From DYQY01 sp964643725 (GTDB taxonomy: Bacteria > Margulisbacteria > Riflemargulisbacteria > GWF2-35-9 > DYQY01), in assembly GCA_964643725.1 (NCBI GenBank), contig CAZXTL010000014.1:1-47434 (forward strand): a stretch of 47,434 nucleotides of DNA. Direction: 5' to 3'. The translations under genes and the position numbers were made by a program. The notes under the pieces are model-generated. The model made no database searches. It was not told the DNA's origin and was given only the letters and a program-made list of their open reading frames with translations. The first letter of the stretch is position 1, and every line of letters begins with the position of its first letter. This document shows, piece by piece, positions 42,444 through 47,434 of this stretch.

Positions 42444-44240
42444 ATGAAAGCATTAAAGATTGTTTTAGGAGTTAGTTTAATCGGTCTTTTGTTTTCTACT
42501 GGTTCGGTAGATCCAGCTTATCGTTACACAAGTGCTAGAGGAATTGGGGTTGGTAATGCATATTCTGCTTTAGTTGATGATTATTCTGCTGTATTTGTTA
42601 ATCCAGCGTCTATTGGTAAGCATGAAAAAGCTCAGGCTGGTATTATGCAAAGCAATCTTTTTTCTGATGTTAATTTGCTAAACGGAGCAGTAGTGTTCCC
42701 AGGTGACATTAGTTATGGTCTTGGTTTTTATTATATTGGAACAAGTATTCCTATAGCTGATTTTACAGAAGGTCGTTACGTCTATAGTGGTATGGTTGGA
42801 TATAATGATATTACTGTTTTAGGGAGTGTATCTTCAAAGATAGATGAACAATTGTCTTTAGGATTAACTGGAAAATATAGATATGCGAATGCTAATGACG
42901 TTAACTTTAATAATTCTGTTTTTAATGCTGACTTAGGTGCAATATATGAATTCAATCAAGCTATAAGATTATCTGCAGTTTATCAAAACCTTCTTCCTTT
43001 AAAGATTAAAGTTAAGGGTGGTACCGAAGGTGATTTGCAACAAAAGCTAACCTTAGGTGGGGCTTATAAGTTTTTAGGAAGAGAACCTGGAACTTTCTTT
43101 TATTCAAAAAATCAGGAATTAGATTTTTCTTTAGATTTGGGAATTGTTGATCAACAAACTAGTCTAAGACTTGGTGCTGAATATAAACCAAATAGTAATC
43201 TAGCTTTTAGAGCAGGATATGGAAATGAAAAATGGGCTATTTCCTCAGCAAATGTAGAAGCTAAGAATCTTTTTTCTTTAGGTATGGGCGTTAAGTTTGA
43301 TGGTATAAATTTTGATTATGCTTATTCTTTAGATCCAAATGATTTCTCTGCTAATAATACTCATTATTTTTCAGTAGCTTTTGATTTATTTAAGCCTGAG
43401 GCTGTTTATACTGATGAATATATGCAGATAAAGAGCCCAGAAGATAAATTAGTTACTTATGCGAATATGCATCAAGTGATTGGTACAGTTGTTCCTCAAG
43501 TTGCGAGAGTTCAGATTAATGGTACTGATGTAGAGATAAAGAACAGTAGAATACAGGCAACTGTTAAATATAGCGATTTTGGTAAACAAGCAATTAATAT
43601 TGCTGTGCTTGATAAAGATAATAAAGTTCTTCAAAAGTTGAAGATTAGACAAGTTTATTTAATGTCTTTTTATGATGTTGATAAGCATAACTGGGCAAGA
43701 AAATACATTGAAGAATTAACCTCCCTTGGTTTACTTCGTCCTGTTACAGCTGAGAACTATAATCCTGAGGCGAATGTAACTAGAGCAGAATATGCTAAAG
43801 TTTTATATATGCTAAAAGGATTGGATATGAAGAGCATTGATCTTTCAAAGGGATATAAGTTTACTGACATTGCAAACCATCCTTTCGTGGATTATATTCA
43901 ACTTGTAGGTCAAATTGGTTTAATGATAGGAACATCGCCAACTGAATTTTCTCCACAAGAAAGTCTTACAAGAGAACAGCTAGTTGCTGCCTTAGTAATC
44001 TTAGAAGGATTACCAGTGCCAGAGAAAGCATTAAAAAGTAGATTCAAAGATGTATCTGTTTCCAGATGGTCTACCAAGTATATTGAAGTTGCTGTAGATA
44101 ATGGACTAATCAACGGATATAATGATGGTACCTTTGACCCAAAGAGAGCTATCACAAGAGCTGAGTTTTCAAAGATAGTATATAATACAACAATGGGGCA
44201 GAAATTAGTTAAAGATTTATTTAATTGGGATACGTTTTAA
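42444..44240 (+). CDS. Outer-membrane beta-barrel protein with three C-terminal SLH repeats
   Basis: 598 residues. Signal peptide about 1-19. Residues ~25-320 show the PorV/UPF0164/FadL-like pattern: AYRYTSARGIGVGNAYSALVDD at the start, NPASIG, then alternating amphipathic strands ending YFSVAFDLF. A small beta region follows (about 330-405). Three SLH motifs are near 410-465, 468-525 and 530-590 (FYDVDKHNWARKYIEEL; FTDIANHPFVDYI; FKDVSVSRWSTKYI), each closed by a TRAE/TREQ segment. SLH repeats bind pyruvylated cell-wall polymers, so this should tether outer membrane to wall. Same operon as the secreted protein upstream (AAGGAGG, 9-bp gap). Confidence 0.88.
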   Translation: MKALKIVLGVSLIGLLFSTGSVDPAYRYTSARGIGVGNAYSALVDDYSAVFVNPASIGKHEKAQAGIMQSNLFSDVNLLNGAVVFPGDISYGLGFYYIGTSIPIADFTEGRYVYSGMVGYNDITVLGSVSSKIDEQLSLGLTGKYRYANANDVNFNNSVFNADLGAIYEFNQAIRLSAVYQNLLPLKIKVKGGTEGDLQQKLTLGGAYKFLGREPGTFFYSKNQELDFSLDLGIVDQQTSLRLGAEYKPNSNLAFRAGYGNEKWAISSANVEAKNLFSLGMGVKFDGINFDYAYSLDPNDFSANNTHYFSVAFDLFKPEAVYTDEYMQIKSPEDKLVTYANMHQVIGTVVPQVARVQINGTDVEIKNSRIQATVKYSDFGKQAINIAVLDKDNKVLQKLKIRQVYLMSFYDVDKHNWARKYIEELTSLGLLRPVTAENYNPEANVTRAEYAKVLYMLKGLDMKSIDLSKGYKFTDIANHPFVDYIQLVGQIGLMIGTSPTEFSPQESLTREQLVAALVILEGLPVPEKALKSRFKDVSVSRWSTKYIEVAVDNGLINGYNDGTFDPKRAITRAEFSKIVYNTTMGQKLVKDLFNWDTF

Positions 44241-44267
44241 TAAACATTTTAAATAATTTTAGATAAT

Positions 44268-44299
44268 AAAAAACCTCAAGCACTGCTTGAGGTTTTTTT
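44268..44299. terminator. Rho-independent terminator, bidirectional
   Basis: AAAAAACCTCAAGC-ACT-GCTTGAGGTTTTTT: a 14-bp stem with tails of A and T, between the convergent barrel-SLH gene and the zinc-ribbon-like gene. Confidence 0.92.
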
Positions 44300-44325
44300 G
44301 TTTATTACAATCTATTAAATGGAGT

Positions 44326-44562
44326 TTATTCTTCGTCAGAATCTATTTCAATAGGTTCGATATCATAAGCATTATCAATATCATATTCTTGCTCAATAAA
44401 GGCAGAATTGTGTGCTGAGTTGCTCATGAATGAACTTGTCTGCCAATTCTTCATGGTTAATGCTTCTTGCTTTTCTCTGATAACTACTTCGTCATCTAGT
44501 TCATGACAAAGGACACATGTTTGTTTATATATTCCGTGTTTGCACTCAAGTTGTTGCGCCAT
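44326..44562 (-). CDS. Small zinc-ribbon-like protein, 78 aa
   Basis: GGAGG on the minus strand precedes the ATG. The N-terminus has ECKHGIYKQTCVLCHE, a C-x-H-x(7)-C-x2-C set suited to one zinc ion. The C-terminal 25 residues are strongly acidic (YDIEPIEIDSDEE). No membrane segment. Family not recognised; small acidic zinc proteins often act as adaptors or regulators. The pseudopilin gene is 75 bp upstream on the same strand. Confidence 0.7.
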   Translation of the reverse strand: MAQQLECKHGIYKQTCVLCHELDDEVVIREKQEALTMKNWQTSSFMSNSAHNSAFIEQEYDIDNAYDIEPIEIDSDEE

Positions 44563-44637
44563 TTTTACCTCCGTATTTTATCTTAACCTCTGTATTATTG
44601 CATAAAAGATTTTTATTTTAAAGTTAGTAGTTCGATA

Positions 44638-45084
44638 TTATTGAAGTCTGGCATTTGTGAAGATAATATCATCACTGGAAGATTCCATGATAACAAAACC
44701 TCTTGTAGCATTCCAGCTCCAGTTTTTAACTCTATTTGGTCCATGAGAATAAATAATATAGAAAGGTTCATTCCCTGGATTTTTATAAACGATTTCATAT
44801 CCATAAAACTTACCGTCAGTTTTGAATGGGTCAAACGGCATAGTGGTTATGAATCTTGGATTCTCTTCAAGTAAGTCTTCAAGGGAATCAGGATATTCAT
44901 TAGTGTTTTTTCTAAAATATGCTTCTACACCTAATTGTAATGCTCCAATGTCGCCTTCGGCTTTGATTATCCATGCTTCTGATTGGTATCCTCTGAATGA
45001 AGGTATTAATATACCAGCTAATATAGCAATCACGGTCATTACTATTAGTAGCTCTATTAGTGTAAATGCTTTCCTTAACATCAT
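44638..45084 (-). CDS. GspG-like type II secretion pseudopilin / type IV pilin-like protein
   Basis: A prepilin leader MMLRKA is followed by FTLIELLIVMTVIAILAGIL, the classic N-methylated helix with Glu5. The body has the GspG order: YFRKNTNEYPDSLEDLL, TTMPFDPF, KFYGYEIVYKNPG and YIIYSHGPN. 148 residues. The start is the ATG pair at 45084/45081; an earlier ATG adds a non-homologous stretch. No Shine-Dalgarno, but a good promoter places the transcription start at the ATG. No other secretion gene is adjacent. Confidence 0.88.
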   Translation of the reverse strand: MMLRKAFTLIELLIVMTVIAILAGILIPSFRGYQSEAWIIKAEGDIGALQLGVEAYFRKNTNEYPDSLEDLLEENPRFITTMPFDPFKTDGKFYGYEIVYKNPGNEPFYIIYSHGPNRVKNWSWNATRGFVIMESSSDDIIFTNARLQ

Positions 45085-45091
45085 GTTATTA

Positions 45092-45120
45092 AATATAGCA
45101 AAGAATATAGTGAATAACAA
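45092..45120 (-). promoter_or_regulatory. Promoter for leaderless pseudopilin gene
   Basis: On the minus strand: TTGTTA (45115-45120), an exact 17-bp spacer and TATATT (45092-45097), then 7 nt to the ATG at 45084. Confidence 0.6.
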
Positions 45121-45493
45121 TATATATTAGAGTGATGGGTGAATTGATTAATGGCAAGTCATTGTCATTCCCGCGCAGGCGGGAATCCACGTCTATAATT
45201 GATTTCTTAGATAATCAAATTCTAAATTAAACAAATACTAGATTCCCGCCTTCGCGGGAATGACTCAAGAGAGCTGGAATGACTCAAAATATTGTGGGAA
45301 TGACTCAAGAGAGGGGAAATTTACCATAAAGCATTGGAATTAACTAAATTAATGTGAAATAGTTAAACAAATAAACTATTTCGCAGTTAATGTAGCAAAA
45401 CACTAGTAAATATTAATATATAAATATTTTTAGAATATCTTAACAAACTATATTTTGTGTGTTAATTTATTCAGAGTAGAACTGGGGGGAATT
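45121..45493. other. Intergenic region before atpB
   Basis: About 370 bp with no convincing gene. It holds the palindromic repeats described separately (45164-45314) and then a very AT-rich stretch (45315-45480) where the atp operon promoter must lie. Many TATAAA/TAATATA-like hexamers make it impossible to pick one by eye. Confidence 0.7.
45164..45314. repeat. REP-like palindromes with GGAATGACTCAA direct repeats
   Basis: Two palindromes in inverse orientation (GTCATTCCCGCGCAGGCGGG at 45164-45183 with its AATCC tail, and ATTCCCGCCTTCGCGGGAAT at 45242-45261) flank 50 bp of AT-rich DNA. The second is followed by three copies of GGAATGACTCAA (45258, 45276 and 45298), two of them extended by GAGAG. 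A related core occurs at 2081-2106. Confidence 0.75.
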
Positions 45494-46387
45494 ATGGATA
45501 GTATTGGTAAGATACTTAAATGGCAAATAGAACTTTTCGGACAAACTATTAACTATAGTCCGATTATGCTTCTAATGACTTGGATAGTTATTGCCATTAT
45601 CGTAACTCTAGTTTTTTTTGGTACTCGTAAAATGAAAAAAATTCCTGGCAAACTTCAAGTTGCTATGGAAATATATTATAAAACATTTAGAGATCTTACA
45701 TTTGCTACTTTGGGTGAGAAACTAGGTACACCTTATGTCCCATATATCTGTACGCTTTTCATATTTATTTTATTTTGTAACTATTTAGGGAACATTCCTC
45801 CAATCTGGCATTTCATTTATTTTCTTATAAGCATTGTAGATATGTTTACTTATATTCCTAATGTTGCTTATCATTGGCTGTTATATATTCCTGCTTTGCA
45901 AGAACCAACCAAGTTCCTTAGTACTACTTTAGGAATGGGTCTTTTAAGTGCATGTGTAGTTCATGTTTCTGCGATAAGAGTAAAAGGGATTGTTGGTTAT
46001 TTCAAAGGTTATATGGATCCATTGCCGTCTAGTGGTATTTGGTTGTTGTTATTTTGGATTAATCCTTTCTTTTATTTGAATATTATTGGTGAATTAGCAA
46101 AAGTTGTTTCTCATTCGTTTAGATTATTTGGTAATCTTTTAGGTGGTTCAATAATAGTTACTATAATAAGTTATTTGTTATATTCTATGATTCCAGTTGT
46201 TGATTATTCTTCAGTAAGTATATTAACTGGTACATTCCAGTCAGTGTTAGCACTTATTTTTTCTGTTGTTTATATTGTTGCTTCAACTTTCCTTGGAGCA
46301 TTCTTCGGATTATTTTCTGGAACTATTCAGGCTTTTGTTTTTACAATGCTAGCAGTTACTTATATAGCTGTTGCGATAAAGGAGTAA
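45494..46387 (+). CDS. atpB: F-type ATP synthase subunit a
   Basis: Membrane stator subunit that forms the ion half-channels against the c-ring. Start at 45494, after GGGGGGAATT; an earlier in-frame ATG adds a non-homologous leader. 297 residues, about six hydrophobic segments. The essential arginine is in SHSFRLFGNLLGG (about residue 210), followed by a long hydrophobic C-terminal hairpin. First gene of the atp operon here; no atpI is seen upstream. Two rotor genes follow. Confidence 0.95.
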   Translation: MDSIGKILKWQIELFGQTINYSPIMLLMTWIVIAIIVTLVFFGTRKMKKIPGKLQVAMEIYYKTFRDLTFATLGEKLGTPYVPYICTLFIFILFCNYLGNIPPIWHFIYFLISIVDMFTYIPNVAYHWLLYIPALQEPTKFLSTTLGMGLLSACVVHVSAIRVKGIVGYFKGYMDPLPSSGIWLLLFWINPFFYLNIIGELAKVVSHSFRLFGNLLGGSIIVTIISYLLYSMIPVVDYSSVSILTGTFQSVLALIFSVVYIVASTFLGAFFGLFSGTIQAFVFTMLAVTYIAVAIKE

Positions 46388-46393
46388 GGTTAT

Positions 46394-47107
46394 ATGTTTA
46401 GTTATGGATTAATGGGTGCATATGTTGGAGCTGGTCTTTCAGTTGGAATTGGAGCATTAGGTACTGCTTCTGGTGTTGGTTACGCTGCAGGTAAGGCGCT
46501 TAAAGCAATGACTAGACAACCAGATTCTAGCGGATTGATATTAAGGACTATGCTTATTGGACAAGCTGTTACTGAGACATCTGGTATTTTTGCATTACTT
46601 GTTTCATTGATGTTGTTATTTAAAGGTGGAGACCCTACATCCCTTACGTCTATGTTTGCATATATGTCTGCTGGTTTAAGTATAGGGTTAGGTGCTCTTG
46701 GCCCAGGGATTGGTGCAGGACTTACTGTTGGTGCTGCTTGTGAAGGTATAGCTCGTAAACCTGAAAATTCAAGTAGACTAATGATATGTATGCTTATAGG
46801 CCAAGCAGTTACTCAAACGTCGGTAATTTTTGCTTTAGTAGTTTCATTGCTTCTTATTTTTCAAACTCATGCACAAACTATATTACACAATGCAGCTATA
46901 TTAGGAGCTGGCTTATCAATGGGTTTTGGAGCAATAGGTCCTGGATATGGCTGTGGTATGACTGCAGAGATGGCGGTTGATGCTATAGGGCATAACGCAG
47001 AATCTAGTAAAAATGTTACTACAACCATGCTTTTGGGACAGTCAGTAGCGCAATCAACAGCTATTTATTCTTTAGTAATAGCGATGATTTTGATGTTTAT
47101 ATTTTGA
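46394..47107 (+). CDS. Triple-hairpin rotor (c-like) subunit of ATP synthase
   Basis: 237 residues comprising three tandem c-type hairpins (six membrane helices), starting near residues 8, 88 and 166. Each keeps the Gly-rich first helix (GALG.., GALGPGIG, GAIGPGYG) and the GQAVT/GQSVA second helix. Only hairpin 1 has the ion-binding glutamate (E61 in VTETSGIF); hairpins 2 and 3 have Q141 and Q220. The cytoplasmic loop is RQP, RKP and degenerate HNA in the three hairpins. Lies 6 bp after atpB (AAGGAGTAAGG) and 49 bp before the normal c gene. This resembles V-type proteolipids fused in tandem. Confidence 0.9.
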   Translation: MFSYGLMGAYVGAGLSVGIGALGTASGVGYAAGKALKAMTRQPDSSGLILRTMLIGQAVTETSGIFALLVSLMLLFKGGDPTSLTSMFAYMSAGLSIGLGALGPGIGAGLTVGAACEGIARKPENSSRLMICMLIGQAVTQTSVIFALVVSLLLIFQTHAQTILHNAAILGAGLSMGFGAIGPGYGCGMTAEMAVDAIGHNAESSKNVTTTMLLGQSVAQSTAIYSLVIAMILMFIF

Positions 47108-47156
47108 TAAGGTTTAGATTAAATAAAGAAAATTAGAAAAAATAAGGAGGCAAAAA

Positions 47157-47402
47157 ATGGATGGAGAATTAGTTAAAGCAGCAGCGTTATTAGGTGCAGG
47201 GATAGCAATGGGTCTAGGAGCTATTGGACCAGGAGTTGGAGAAGGTTACGCAGCAGGTAAAGCATGTGAAGGAGTATCAAAGAGACCAGAACAAGCAGGT
47301 CTTATAACAAGAACTATGCTTATCGGGCAAGCAGTTACAGAGTCTACAGGTATTTATTCTCTTGTAATAGCACTTATTCTTATTTTTATGTTTGCCAGCT
47401 AA
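47157..47402 (+). CDS. atpE: F-type ATP synthase subunit c with sodium-binding motif
   Basis: 81 residues, one hairpin; AAGGAGG precedes the ATG. Key residues are E29 in helix 1 (GPGVGEGY) and V60, E62, S63, T64 and Y67 in helix 2 (AVTESTGIYS). By offset 3 these match the Ilyobacter sodium site (Q32, V63, E65, S66, T67, Y70) except that Gln32 is Glu, the two-carboxylate variant known from Fusobacterium nucleatum. The loop is KRP. Together with the triple-hairpin protein it should build the rotor ring. Confidence 0.96.
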   Translation: MDGELVKAAALLGAGIAMGLGAIGPGVGEGYAAGKACEGVSKRPEQAGLITRTMLIGQAVTESTGIYSLVIALILIFMFAS

Positions 47403-47423
47403 AGGCAAAGAAGGGGAATTTAA

Positions 47424-47434
47424 ATGGTTGAGAT
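47424..47434 (+). CDS. Start of next atp gene (partial), probably atpF
   Basis: ATGGTTGAGAT at the window edge, preceded by AAGGGG with suitable spacing, 21 bp after the c subunit stop. By atp operon order this would be subunit b, but only three codons are visible. Confidence 0.45.

Noticed and set aside
1..47434. tRNA, rRNA, tmRNA or transposase genes
   Set aside because: None was recognised by reading through the intergenic regions, all of which are short or AT-rich.

Overview
This window looks like chromosomal sequence from an AT-rich, Gram-negative-type (diderm) bacterium. Evidence for two membranes: an MlaE/MlaF/MlaD lipid-transport operon, an outer-membrane beta-barrel protein with S-layer homology (SLH) repeats, a type II secretion/type IV-like pseudopilin, and very large secreted fibronectin-type proteins. 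An Amj-type lipid II flippase, a CofG-like deazaflavin enzyme, SLH-anchored outer membrane and a sodium-type F-ATPase rotor together suggest a non-proteobacterial diderm of the Cyanobacteria/Margulisbacteria/Negativicutes side of the tree. The Margulisbacteria are my best guess, but this is inference, since no rRNA is present. No tRNA, rRNA, CRISPR array, transposase or phage gene was recognised.

Layout. 1-6027: purB, then two clusters of small unknown proteins on the plus strand (1652-4439 and 5061-6027), separated by smpB on the minus strand. The second cluster contains two genes of only 30 and 31 codons. The clusters share a conserved 40-nt upstream module. 6024-10314: an RNA m5U methyltransferase, a CofG-like radical SAM enzyme, amj, queD, a MITE-like palindromic repeat and a GtrA-family membrane protein. 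10416-20939: a long plus-strand housekeeping run: rpsO, pnp, M16 protease, dut, aldo/keto reductase, dapB, asd, methyltransferase, dapA, RNase J, queH. It covers RNA decay, the diaminopimelate/lysine branch and queuosine. 20943-24429: mlaE-mlaF-mlaD, a lone receiver protein and a small unknown protein. 24413-26821 (minus): pdxA-ksgA-unknown. 26868-31291 (plus): pyrB-pyrC-carA-xseA (pyrimidine synthesis start plus exonuclease VII). 31397-44240: an unknown protein and three secreted/outer-membrane genes, including a roughly 2000-residue repeat protein interrupted by a run of 100 Ns. 44326-45084 (minus): a small zinc-ribbon-like protein and a GspG-like pseudopilin. 45494-end: atpB, a triple-hairpin c-like subunit, a normal c subunit and the first codons of the next atp gene.

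Most notable points. (1) The ATP synthase operon encodes two different rotor subunits: a normal c with a two-carboxylate sodium motif, and a three-hairpin fused c in which only hairpin 1 keeps the ion-binding glutamate. (2) MlaD carries a C-terminal beta-rich domain, suggesting a trans-envelope lipid bridge. (3) An outer-membrane barrel is fused to C-terminal SLH repeats. (4) Several genes have a -10 box 6-9 nt before the start codon and no Shine-Dalgarno, implying leaderless mRNAs. (5) The N-gap can be resolved to 62 nt by repeat arithmetic.
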